From Salisediminibacterium beveridgei (GTDB lineage Bacteria; Bacillota; Bacilli; Bacillales; Salisediminibacteriaceae): DNA of 64,000 bases. Position numbers and translations under genes: made by a program. Below the pieces are notes generated by a model that was given only the letters and a program-made list of their open reading frames with translations, searched no databases and was not told where the DNA came from. Within the stretch, counting starts at the first letter, position 1. Each line of letters begins with the position of its first letter. The stretch lies in contig NZ_CP012502.1 of NCBI RefSeq assembly GCF_001721685.1, positions 2,542,001 through 2,606,000 of the forward strand. The letters are read 5' to 3'. Of this stretch, positions 7,430 through 15,327 are shown piece after piece.

Positions 7430-7897
7430 CTACATCCTTTCCTTTTGCACATCGGCATTTGTCCAGCGCATATCCACATGGGGAATGTCATCCTCGGGGT
7501 AAACCTCTGAAACCGGTTCAAATCCAAAGGACGCATAAAATGCTCTGGCATAATCCTGCGCCTGTATTTTGATGTTCTGAACATCCCATTTCTCACGCAT
7601 CAATCGCATACTCTCGTCCATTAGTCGTCTGCCGGTTCCAGTGTTTCGGAGTCTTTTGACGATAAGCACCCGACCGATCGAAGCCTCCGGGTAACTCACC
7701 CCAGGAGGCAACAGCCGTGCATAAGCCACGACCTCCCCTTCCTCCATCGCAAACAAATGCAAGGAAGCCTGATCTTTATGATCGAGTTCCGGATACGCAC
7801 ATTCCTGTTCAACCACAAAGACATCGACTCTTGCCTTCAATATGCCGTAGAGTTCTGACGCCGACAGCTGCTCAAAGCTTTTAACAATCCACTGCAC
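7430..7897 (-). CDS. ElaA-like GNAT N-acetyltransferase
   Basis: A GNAT acetyltransferase of the ElaA group, about 155 residues, expected to move an acetyl group from acetyl-CoA to an unknown small molecule or protein amine. ElaA-like stretches are VFVVEQECAYPELDHKD near the N-terminus, SIGRVLIVKRLRNTGTGRRLM (acetyl-CoA loop R/Q-xx-G-x-G/A) and FYASFGFEPVSEVY. The start is ambiguous: in-frame TTG at 7912, ATG at 7903 and GTG at 7897. GGAGG lies 8 bases before the GTG but too close to the ATG, and family members start with an equivalent of MQWIVKSF, so GTG is preferred. It is the first gene of a two-gene unit with the SDR. Confidence 0.85.
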   Translation of the reverse strand: MQWIVKSFEQLSASELYGILKARVDVFVVEQECAYPELDHKDQASLHLFAMEEGEVVAYARLLPPGVSYPEASIGRVLIVKRLRNTGTGRRLMDESMRLMREKWDVQNIKIQAQDYARAFYASFGFEPVSEVYPEDDIPHVDMRWTNADVQKERM

Positions 7898-7966
7898 CTG
7901 CATCTCCTCCAATCCCTTACCATGTCAGTTTAGCACAGGCCTGAAACAATGTGCCATGCTGAATCG

Positions 7967-9556
7967 TCAGAGAAACAGGACCAGCAACTGCGACATCAGG
8001 GCGATGAATATCAAAGCGAAGGGATAGGCAGCGGCATAAGCAATCGCCGGATCCTCTGAATCCACAAGGCTATTCAAAGCACCTAACCCCGGTGTACTTG
8101 TCATTCCGCCGCACAGTGCTCCAAGGGAATGAACCATGCTGAGGTGAAAGAGCTTCTTCGCAATCAGGAAACCTGCCATCAAAGGCACGATGGTAATAAT
8201 CGCTCCAGCCAGCAGGATTTGAAAACCTTCCTGTTCAATAATGCCAACGATCCCCGCACCGGCAGTCGTTCCTGCTCCTGCCAGGAACAGAGCGAGTCCA
8301 ATGTCTCCGATCACCTGGTTGGAAGGTTGGAAAAACCGTGCCCGAATCGGTCCCAACTTCCCGTAGTGACCGATCACCAATGCCACAAAGAGCGGTCCTC
8401 CGGCGATTCCCAAAGTAATCGTTCCCAGTCCCGGAAGATAAATCGGTATCATCCCCACAAGAATCCCCAACAAGAGAATCAGGCTGAACGAAAACAGGTG
8501 AATATTCGTCACCTCAAGATTCTTGCGGCTGAACAGGCGTTCCACTTCATCGAGTCGTCCCTCGCTCGAGACTACTGTCAGAATATCCCCTTGTTCGAGT
8601 CGCCAACGCGGATTTTGATTAAATTCAAACCCCACCCTCTCTATCCGGGTGACCGTAACGCCATACGTTCCTCTTAAAGCGAGTTCGCGAATACTCTTCC
8701 CGAGTACCTGATCCGATTCCACTTTGATTTTACGCAGTTTAATATTGTCTTGATTCGCAAAATTGGTGGGCACTTCTTTCCCCACATCCTCACAGAGCTT
8801 CTTTAGATCTGTTTTATTCCCGACAGCTACGAGACGATCGCCTTTGAGAATTACCGTGTCACTGAGGCTGATAATCGTCCGGTCTCCGCGAATAACCCGA
8901 CTGATCACAGCGGAAGTTCCTTCTGCAAGACGCAATTCTTTGAGTGTCCGTTTATGTATGTCATCCTGTGTGACTTCAATGGTCATCACTTTCAAGGTCG
9001 ATATCCGCTTAATCGGGCTTGCCCTCCGGTTCAAATCCTTCATCAAATCCACCTTTAATACCTTCGGAAAAAGCTGAACAAAAAGGACTACTGCAAGCAC
9101 ACCAAATGGATAGGCAATCCCGTATCCGACAGAGGCAACCGGATCCCCGGTCGCTTCGAGAGCTGCTGCAAGACCCGGTGTACTTGTCAAAGCCCCCGTC
9201 ATAATCCCGACGGCCAAAGCCGGCGGCAAATCCATGACTCCTGCTACAATGAAAGTTGTGATGCTTGCAATCCCCACAATCGCCAATCCGATCATCCCGA
9301 AGATGACACCGGATGTTTTGATCATCCTGAAAAATCGCGGACCAGCCTGAAGGCCGACGGCAACGATAAATAAGCTCAGCCCAAGGTTTTGGATCATCGA
9401 TGAAATCTCATACCCGTAGTGACCAAATACCATCGCCGTAAACAGAACAGCACTTGATCCAAGGCCGACTCCTTTAAATGACCACTGGCCAATTAATGTA
9501 CCAATGACCACGATCACAAATAACAAAACCAATGGTTCGCTTAACAGTGCTGTCAT
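7967..9556 (-). CDS. AspT/YidE-family transporter with two TrkA-C domains
   Basis: A 529-residue membrane protein of the aspartate:alanine exchanger (AAE) family, a duplicated fold with two membrane halves separated by regulatory TrkA-C (RCK_C) domains. The twin signature is visible: GALTSTPGLAAA in the first half and GGMTSTPGLGAL in the second. Central TrkA-C domains lie at roughly 190-265 and 280-355 (EVTQDDIHKRTLKELRL; IKVESDQVLGKSIREL). The substrate is unknown; relatives exchange dicarboxylates or amino acids. An in-frame ATG at 9583 precedes the chosen one, but a TATAAT box at 9590-9595 would place the mRNA start about there. The ATG at 9556 has GGGAGAG six bases upstream. Confidence 0.87.
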   Translation of the reverse strand: MTALLSEPLVLLFVIVVIGTLIGQWSFKGVGLGSSAVLFTAMVFGHYGYEISSMIQNLGLSLFIVAVGLQAGPRFFRMIKTSGVIFGMIGLAIVGIASITTFIVAGVMDLPPALAVGIMTGALTSTPGLAAALEATGDPVASVGYGIAYPFGVLAVVLFVQLFPKVLKVDLMKDLNRRASPIKRISTLKVMTIEVTQDDIHKRTLKELRLAEGTSAVISRVIRGDRTIISLSDTVILKGDRLVAVGNKTDLKKLCEDVGKEVPTNFANQDNIKLRKIKVESDQVLGKSIRELALRGTYGVTVTRIERVGFEFNQNPRWRLEQGDILTVVSSEGRLDEVERLFSRKNLEVTNIHLFSFSLILLLGILVGMIPIYLPGLGTITLGIAGGPLFVALVIGHYGKLGPIRARFFQPSNQVIGDIGLALFLAGAGTTAGAGIVGIIEQEGFQILLAGAIITIVPLMAGFLIAKKLFHLSMVHSLGALCGGMTSTPGLGALNSLVDSEDPAIAYAAAYPFALIFIALMSQLLVLFL

Positions 9557-9589
9557 GGTAAACTCTCCCGTACGTTCTGACATAACCTC

Positions 9590-9595
9590 ATTATA
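9590..9595 (-). promoter_or_regulatory. -10 box of the AspT/YidE-type gene
   Basis: A perfect TATAAT on the minus strand just upstream of the transporter gene. No convincing -35 is seen 16-18 bases away (TTTCAT at best). It would start the transcript close to the upstream ATG at 9583, which favours the downstream start at 9556. Confidence 0.5.
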
Positions 9596-9686
9596 GACGT
9601 TTACACGAAGGATGAAAGCACCTCACCGAAATGAATGCGCTTAAAAGTGTGACAATTCTATGATCTTATCAGATAAAGAAAGATCA

Positions 9687-9713
9687 ACGGACCGGTATCT
9701 TAAACCGGTCCGT
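9687..9713 (-). terminator. Terminator of the GNAT gene
   Basis: A perfect 10-base-pair stem, ACGGACCGGT (9687-9696) with ACCGGTCCGT (9704-9713), loop of 7. On the minus strand the stem is followed by TGATCTTTCTTT, a moderately U-rich tail. It lies 9 bases past the stop of the acetyltransferase at 9723. Confidence 0.8.
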
Positions 9714-9722
9714 CGCTCTTTG

Positions 9723-10268
9723 CTATTCACTCAATCGCTCAATCAACTGATCCAGGCTTTCATAGCAAAGTGCCAGATTTTCATAGCTTCCGCCTGCGAT
9801 TTCCACCGGTTTATTGTACATCTGTTCAGCTCCGGTATCCGTAAAGAAACCGACTGACGGATTCTCTTTTAAAATCCACAACCCGATCCTTTCATGGTGG
9901 AGACTGCGCATATGCATAGCGGATGCTTTCAGTAACTGTTTACCTGCTCCCTGCCCCTGATAGACCGGATGCACATAGATGCCGTACAATTCGCTTGTAT
10001 AACGCATTCGTAACGTAGCATCACGCATGGTCCCTGCCAGGGAAAAACCGATGATCTCATCAGAATCATTGACTGCCACATGGGTCATTGATCCGCCTTC
10101 AATCGCTTTTTTGAACGTCAGTTCCCATCGTGACAGCCTGGATTTATACGTGAACTGATCGAGGAACTCATCCGGGAAGATGCCTTGATAAGTTTCCTTC
10201 CAATTGTCTACATGAACCTTCGTAACACCCTGGATATCTGCCATTGTTGCCTGTCGAATCGAAAACAA
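9723..10268 (-). CDS. GNAT-family N-acetyltransferase
   Basis: A 181-residue single-domain GNAT acetyltransferase. Visible features are IRQATMADIQGVTKVHVDNW (beta-1/alpha-1 with the common start of this family), the core strand LYGIYVHPVYQGQGAGKQLL with the acetyl-CoA pyrophosphate loop Q-G-Q-G-A-G, and the C-terminal FTDTGAEQMYNKPVEIAGG. The acceptor is unknown. Translation probably starts at a TTG, since AAAGGGGA stands 8-9 bases upstream and no ATG is closer than residue 9. It sits downstream of ywbE with 14 bases between them and is probably the last gene of that unit. Confidence 0.85.
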   Translation of the reverse strand: MFSIRQATMADIQGVTKVHVDNWKETYQGIFPDEFLDQFTYKSRLSRWELTFKKAIEGGSMTHVAVNDSDEIIGFSLAGTMRDATLRMRYTSELYGIYVHPVYQGQGAGKQLLKASAMHMRSLHHERIGLWILKENPSVGFFTDTGAEQMYNKPVEIAGGSYENLALCYESLDQLIERLSE

Positions 10269-10282
10269 TGTATTCGTCCCCT

Positions 10283-10486
10283 TTACTCACCAGAAATAAT
10301 TTCTTTTACCCTGCCGACGTTCCCGTCTGTCAGTTTAACTTTGATGCCATGAGGATGAACTGCAGATTTTGTCAGCAGTCTTTCCACTGTGCCTTCCGTT
10401 AATTCTCCGGTTCTCTGATGTTGTTTTTTCACGATCTTCACCTTCAAGCCGGGCTTAATCCGGCTTCGTTCTTTACCATCACTCAT
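10283..10486 (-). CDS. ywbE: YwbE-family small protein
   Basis: A 67-residue basic protein of the YwbE family (DUF2196), found widely in Firmicutes and of unknown function. The fold is predicted to be a small KOW-like beta barrel: RIKPGLKVKIVKKQHQRTGEL, HPHGIKVKLTDGNVGRVKEI. A longer frame begins at 10510, but the ATG at 10486 has GGAGG nine bases upstream and matches the family start MSDGKERSRIKPG. The start overlaps the 3' end of the large sensor gene by 8 bases (ATGAGTGA), so its translation is probably coupled to it. Confidence 0.9.
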   Translation of the reverse strand: MSDGKERSRIKPGLKVKIVKKQHQRTGELTEGTVERLLTKSAVHPHGIKVKLTDGNVGRVKEIISGE

Positions 10487-12797
10487 GTGTTTCTGCCTCC
10501 AGTATATCATGTGTCAGCCGTTCAACGATATGAGGGTCAAACTGTTTCCCTGCATGCAAACGGATCTCTTCCATCGCCTCATCCTTCGATCGTTTATTGC
10601 GATAGGCAGTGGTTCTCGTCAAATTGTCATACACCTCAACAACGTGAATGATCCGGGCTTTTAATGGAATATCACTGCCCTGTAACCGGTTCGGATACCC
10701 TTGTCCATCCCAGCGTTCGTGGTGAGCGAGAATATACTCTGCAATGGCTGCAAATTCAGAGATGGAACTAAGGATACTGTACCCGATTTCCGGATGACGT
10801 TCCAGTTCTTCGCGCTCCTGAGGGGAAAGTGCATCAGATTTCATCAGAATTTCCTTCTTGACGGCAAGCTTTCCGATGTCATGGTATAGAGCCGTATGTC
10901 GAATTTCCTGCCTGTCTTCAGCGGATAAACCAAGCACTTTCCCGAGCCGGTCCGCCATATCCGATACTGATTTGGCATGTATGGCTTCCTCGGGATGCCG
11001 GTTATAGAAAAACTGAAGCAGTTCATCGATCATCATTTTCCTGGTTTGCGGACGGTTGGACACTTTCGTTTGATACATCAGGTGATCCGCACGACGGAAT
11101 ACTTCCAGAATGTCTTCGTCATCAGTATGTTTCGTACTGAACCCCGAAGAGATCGATATCGAAACACCCTGAACCTTCTCCGCATACAAATGATTCTCCA
11201 GATCTGTCAGGCGCCTTCGGGTGATTTCAGCAGGTGTCCTCGGAAGCAATACGGCAAATTCATCGCCTCCCACACGTGTAATGATATCGTCACCACGAAA
11301 TACTTCTCTGAGCCCTTCAGCAACTGCACGAAGCAAGTCATCCCCAGATAAATGTCCGAAAGCGTCATTGATTAGTTTCAATCCATTCACATCCACCATG
11401 ACAAGTGTCAGCGGGAGATTTCTCCCTTTATCCAGCCGTTTCATTTCCTCTTCGAAATACCGGCGGTTATACAGCCCCGTCAACTGGTCATGGTAGCTGA
11501 GGTATTCAATCTCGTTTTGTTTCTTTTTCTGTTCCGAAAAGTCACGGAAGACGATCACCACTCCTGAGGGAATCCCTTTCTGGTTCCGGATCGGTGTTGC
11601 CCGGTCCTGGATGTGGAATGTGTTTTTATGTCTTGAATAAAGGATTTTACCGGAAGCCAGTGATATCGATTCGCCCGTTCTCATGACCCGTTCAGCAATA
11701 TCCGTAATCTGTTCCCCGGTAAATTCGTCCACAACATGGAAAACCTTCACAAGCGGACTGCCCTTTGCCTCTTGTTGTGACCAGCCTGTCAGCTGTTCTG
11801 CAACCTGATTCATCATGACCACCTGTCCGGAACGGTTTGTCGAGATCACAGCTTCACCGATGGACATGAGCGTCGTCTTAAACTGTTCTTTTTCAAGGGA
11901 GAGCTGGGCTTCCAGTTCCTTCATTTTTGTAATATCGATATGCAGGCCAACCATACTCCGGGTCAGATGCCCTTCGCTGTCCCGGAGTATTTTCCCCCTT
12001 GACCAGATCCAGGCGAAGCTTCCGTCTTTTCGTTTCATCCGAAACGTATTTTCATATAGCCGCGTCGGATCTGTTTTGAAGTAATTTTCAAATGTTTCCA
12101 TGGCCGGATCGCGGTCCGTGGGGTATAACAGCTCGCCCCAGACCTCACTGAGGTTATTCGTTTGGTCATTGGGAAACTCACCGGATTCAAATCCCAGCAT
12201 CGAGAAGTATTCATCACTGCACCATAAGCGTTTTCGTTTATCGTCATATTCCCAGACCCCGGTGTTGGAGATCTTCATAATGGAGTCGTATCTTTCCTCA
12301 CTCTCCACAAGCGAAGATTCAGCCCGTTTCCTCTCCGTAATATCCGTATCGAGTCCCCGAAAGCCGATCTGTCTGCCTGCAAGATCGTAAAACGGTTTGC
12401 CATTCACCAACACCCATACGATCTCCCCATTCTTCGTCACCTGTTTCATTTCCATATTCTCTATTATTTTACCTTGAGAAAGCAGGTCCTCGGTAAAACG
12501 TTTCACCGAGTCCAGCTCTTCTTGCACAGCCATATCATAGATCATTTTCACCCCGATTAATTCATGGGGTTTGTATCCAAGTACCCGTTCCACACTGGGA
12601 CTGATGTAGGTATGCAGGCCGTCCATATTCATTTCCCAAATGTAGGAGCGGCTGTTGCCTGCCATGTCCTGAAAGCGTTCCTGGTCTTTTTTCAATGCAT
12701 CGAGGGACTCATTCACTTTCCGCCTGTAATGCAGGTGAAACAGCATGAACCCTGCTGCAAGAGAGGTGATCAATGCAATTGAAACAGGCTCAGCCAT
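10479..12797 (-). CDS. PAS-PAS-PAS-GGDEF-HD-GYP cyclic-di-GMP enzyme
   Basis: A 772-residue membrane-anchored signalling protein that can in principle both make and degrade cyclic di-GMP. Order: one N-terminal membrane helix (about 5-24), three PAS sensor domains (roughly 40-160, 165-295, 300-425), a GGDEF diguanylate cyclase (430-575) and an HD-GYP phosphodiesterase (590-770). GGDEF is intact (510-514), with an RxxD product-inhibition site (Arg501 to Asp504) at the standard five-residue distance. The phosphodiesterase has His639-Asp640 and HHERWDGQGYP (692-702), so both catalytic sites look functional. PAS ligands are unknown. AAGGGAGTG precedes the start, and ywbE overlaps the end. Confidence 0.93.
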   Translation of the reverse strand: MAEPVSIALITSLAAGFMLFHLHYRRKVNESLDALKKDQERFQDMAGNSRSYIWEMNMDGLHTYISPSVERVLGYKPHELIGVKMIYDMAVQEELDSVKRFTEDLLSQGKIIENMEMKQVTKNGEIVWVLVNGKPFYDLAGRQIGFRGLDTDITERKRAESSLVESEERYDSIMKISNTGVWEYDDKRKRLWCSDEYFSMLGFESGEFPNDQTNNLSEVWGELLYPTDRDPAMETFENYFKTDPTRLYENTFRMKRKDGSFAWIWSRGKILRDSEGHLTRSMVGLHIDITKMKELEAQLSLEKEQFKTTLMSIGEAVISTNRSGQVVMMNQVAEQLTGWSQQEAKGSPLVKVFHVVDEFTGEQITDIAERVMRTGESISLASGKILYSRHKNTFHIQDRATPIRNQKGIPSGVVIVFRDFSEQKKKQNEIEYLSYHDQLTGLYNRRYFEEEMKRLDKGRNLPLTLVMVDVNGLKLINDAFGHLSGDDLLRAVAEGLREVFRGDDIITRVGGDEFAVLLPRTPAEITRRRLTDLENHLYAEKVQGVSISISSGFSTKHTDDEDILEVFRRADHLMYQTKVSNRPQTRKMMIDELLQFFYNRHPEEAIHAKSVSDMADRLGKVLGLSAEDRQEIRHTALYHDIGKLAVKKEILMKSDALSPQEREELERHPEIGYSILSSISEFAAIAEYILAHHERWDGQGYPNRLQGSDIPLKARIIHVVEVYDNLTRTTAYRNKRSKDEAMEEIRLHAGKQFDPHIVERLTHDILEAETHE

Positions 12798-12862
12798 GGC
12801 TTTTCACTCCCTTACTTGACCCTTTTTGTCATTGTATCATTATTCGAAAATTATAAAAGTAT

Positions 12863-14119
12863 TCAGGTGTTCTTTTTCGGTTTTGACGCCAAAAGACTTG
12901 CTACTATTCCAAATGCAGGAAATATAAACATGAGAAGGAGTATCTCCGTGTAACCGCCAAAGTAATCATAGGCAAAACCAAAAGGCAACGGTCCAAATGC
13001 TGAACCGATGACTGTCATGGTCTGAGCGATTCCTTTGATACTGCCAATGTGCTGTCTGCCGAAATAATCCGGGAAAATATACGAAATGACAATCCGCTCA
13101 ATGCCTCCCACAAGGCCCCAGACAACTCCAAACACGATTGCCATCACGAAGGAATCCGTCAAGAGGAGAATGATCAGAAAGACGAACTGTCCGACGAACA
13201 CAAGTGCAAAAATGTAGTTCGCACGAACCTTTTCCAGTACAAAACCAGCCGCCATCGTAACAGGGAACCCCACGGCAGCCATCAGACTCAATATAAATGC
13301 GCCCTGCGTTGGCGAGAGTCCACTGCCGCCCATCATCGAAATTAAATGGAAGGTAAGGCCTGTATTTAACATGGAAGGAATGCTGACACAGACCAGTAAT
13401 AGCCAGAACTGTCGGGTTTTTTTCGCTTCTTTCAATGTCCATGAAATATCAGAGACATTTTTTTTCTTTCCAGTCGATGTTTCAAGTTCGTCTTTTGACG
13501 ATTTATTATCCGGTAATAATCCGATGTCCTCCGGCTTATCTTTCATGAAAAAATACACAATCGGTACAAAGATAACAAGAATCATGATTCCCAGGACGCG
13601 CCAGGTTGTCTGCCAGCCAAACCCTTCAATCAGCCATGCCACCATCGGCGGAAAAGCCGTTGAACTGATAAAACCGCCGATCATCATTAAGCTCAGCGCC
13701 CGCCCCCGCTTCACAATAAACCACTGGGGAACAAGGGTATTCGCCACCAGCGTCATCGAGCCCTGACCAAGTAACCGTATCAAAAAAAAGCCGATAAACA
13801 GCATCCAGGGTGCAATCACAAAACTGTTCCAGATCGCTGCGAAGGCCAGAAGCACGCTGACAGTCAACGATACTTTCCGGGTACCGAATTTATCAATACT
13901 TGAACCTACCTTGAACAGGAGCATCCCCGCAAGGAAGGTGGCAGCTGAGTAAATCCCTGACACGAGGGATCTGCCCCAATTGAAATCCTGGATGTAATAA
14001 TCAATAAAGATCGCATTGGAATAGGTCTGACCTGCACCGGAAAAAAAGAGACTCAAGGCGCCGATCATGACGATATACCATCCGTAGAAGAATACCGGTT
14101 TGTCTGATTGCTGTGTCAT
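12863..14119 (-). CDS. MFS transporter (oxalate/formate-antiporter-like)
   Basis: A 418-residue twelve-helix carrier of the major facilitator superfamily. The opening FFYGWYIVMIGALSLFFSGAGQ and the motif DKFGTRKVSL between helices 2 and 3 are typical of the oxalate:formate antiporter-like / monocarboxylate branch. The substrate is not known. A longer frame begins at 14197, but AAGGAAG lies 8 bases before the ATG at 14119 (MTQQSDKPVF), so that start is used. It is divergent from the LacI regulator and GH65 phosphorylase and shares their control region, which suggests it imports the disaccharide-like substrate, its aglycone or an intermediate; this link rests on position only. Confidence 0.85.
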   Translation of the reverse strand: MTQQSDKPVFFYGWYIVMIGALSLFFSGAGQTYSNAIFIDYYIQDFNWGRSLVSGIYSAATFLAGMLLFKVGSSIDKFGTRKVSLTVSVLLAFAAIWNSFVIAPWMLFIGFFLIRLLGQGSMTLVANTLVPQWFIVKRGRALSLMMIGGFISSTAFPPMVAWLIEGFGWQTTWRVLGIMILVIFVPIVYFFMKDKPEDIGLLPDNKSSKDELETSTGKKKNVSDISWTLKEAKKTRQFWLLLVCVSIPSMLNTGLTFHLISMMGGSGLSPTQGAFILSLMAAVGFPVTMAAGFVLEKVRANYIFALVFVGQFVFLIILLLTDSFVMAIVFGVVWGLVGGIERIVISYIFPDYFGRQHIGSIKGIAQTMTVIGSAFGPLPFGFAYDYFGGYTEILLLMFIFPAFGIVASLLASKPKKNT

Positions 14120-14203
14120 AGCGTGAACTTCCTTTCCGTTTTTTCTAACTTTCTTATCATAGCATAGTACAGCTTCTATCTGAAATGCGATTTCCACTTT
14201 TGC

Positions 14204-14264
14204 TTGACGTCCGGAAAGTACATATGGTATCGTTTACACAAATCAGTTTTGCACACGTGTGCAA
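14204..14264 (+). promoter_or_regulatory. Promoter and LacI operator of the GH65 cluster
   Basis: TTGACG (14204-14209) and TATCGT (14228-14233) with an 18-base spacer form a plausible promoter. Sixteen bases downstream of the -10 lies the perfect 16-base palindrome TTGCACACGTGTGCAA (14249-14264), a LacI/GalR-type operator with the central CG. Its position between promoter and gene suggests roadblock autoregulation by the regulator encoded at 14298. The MFS gene on the other strand starts 130 bases away and may be controlled from the same site. Confidence 0.75.
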
Positions 14265-14297
14265 TTCTTGTGCAGCAAGGTTTCGGAGGTATAAGCA

Positions 14298-15302
14298 ATG
14301 GCAACAATCAAAGAAATCGCGAAAGCAGCTGGGGTCAGTCACTCCACCGTTTCAAGGGCATTGAACCATTCCCCTTTGATCAAAGAGGCCACAAGAAAAC
14401 GTGTACAGGCGATTGCCGCAGAAATGGATTTTGAAGTGAATCAGGCTGCCCGCTCCTTAAACCAGTCTATCAGTAACACGATCGGGCTGGTGATCCCTGA
14501 ATTTTTCGGGGATATGAAGAGTGAACTCTTCTTTGCATCACTGATCGGGAAATTGATTCATACCCTTCAGCTTCAGGGGTTTCTCATCAAGATTGAGTAT
14601 GGCGGGATAGAGGATCAGCGGGTGCGGAGATTGGCCAGAAGCAAAAACGTTGATGGCCTCATTTTGATTCAAAAGGACTTACCCGAAGAAGATTTTCTGG
14701 TTTTGAAAGAATCCCGGATGCCCTATGTTTTTTTGCACTATGAACCCGAACTGTTTTCAACAAAAGACATGAATCTTGTCAAAACCGACCATCAGTACGG
14801 GGGCTGGCTGGCTACCTCTCACCTGCTCACGAATGGCAGGCGGAAATTGATGACACTCACTGCATTGGATGGCATCAGTGTGGAATATCAAGAACGAACC
14901 TCCGGCTTCTTAAAGGCCCTTTCGGAATATAGGGAGGAGCAAAGCGGTGTTATCAAAACCAGGCTGACGTTCGAGGATGCCTATCAGAAAGTCTTTTCGT
15001 CCCGGAAGATTCAGGACGGTCAGATAAACGGGCTGTTTGCGCAAACCGATATCATTGCCCTGGCTTCGATTGAAGCCATGAAAGACCTTGGCATTCGTGT
15101 CCCCGAAGACATCTCCGTCATCGGCTACGACAATTTGGAAATCGGCAGCTATTTCAAGCCGTACCTTACGACCGTGGAACAGCCGGTGGATGCTTTGGTG
15201 GCAAAAGGCTCTGACCTTCTGATGCGTCAGATTAAAGAACAGGGAATATTTCCGGAACAACAGCTGATTCAACCGAAACTGATCGTTCGCTCGTCTGTCT
15301 AA
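14298..15302 (+). CDS. LacI/GalR-family transcriptional regulator
   Basis: A 334-residue regulator of normal LacI length. The N-terminal helix-turn-helix and hinge are clear: TIKEIAKAAGVSHSTVSRAL (3-22) and FEVNQAARSLNQ before the ligand-binding periplasmic-binding-protein fold (about 60-330), which ends with DNLEIGSYFKPYLTTVEQP and LIVRSS. GGAGG stands 8 bases before the ATG. It is the first gene of an operon with the GH65 phosphorylase (stop to next start about 25 bases) and has a perfect operator upstream of itself. The inducer is probably the phosphorylase substrate, but nothing in the sequence identifies it. Confidence 0.93.
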   Translation: MATIKEIAKAAGVSHSTVSRALNHSPLIKEATRKRVQAIAAEMDFEVNQAARSLNQSISNTIGLVIPEFFGDMKSELFFASLIGKLIHTLQLQGFLIKIEYGGIEDQRVRRLARSKNVDGLILIQKDLPEEDFLVLKESRMPYVFLHYEPELFSTKDMNLVKTDHQYGGWLATSHLLTNGRRKLMTLTALDGISVEYQERTSGFLKALSEYREEQSGVIKTRLTFEDAYQKVFSSRKIQDGQINGLFAQTDIIALASIEAMKDLGIRVPEDISVIGYDNLEIGSYFKPYLTTVEQPVDALVAKGSDLLMRQIKEQGIFPEQQLIQPKLIVRSSV

Positions 15303-15327
15303 AGGCAAATTCAGGAGGATGATGACT

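Noticed and set aside
8129-8677. 182-codon plus-strand frame within the AspT/YidE-type gene
   Set aside because: Translation is a low-quality hydrophilic shadow (many His, Gln, Arg, Ser) of a strong membrane-protein gene on the other strand.
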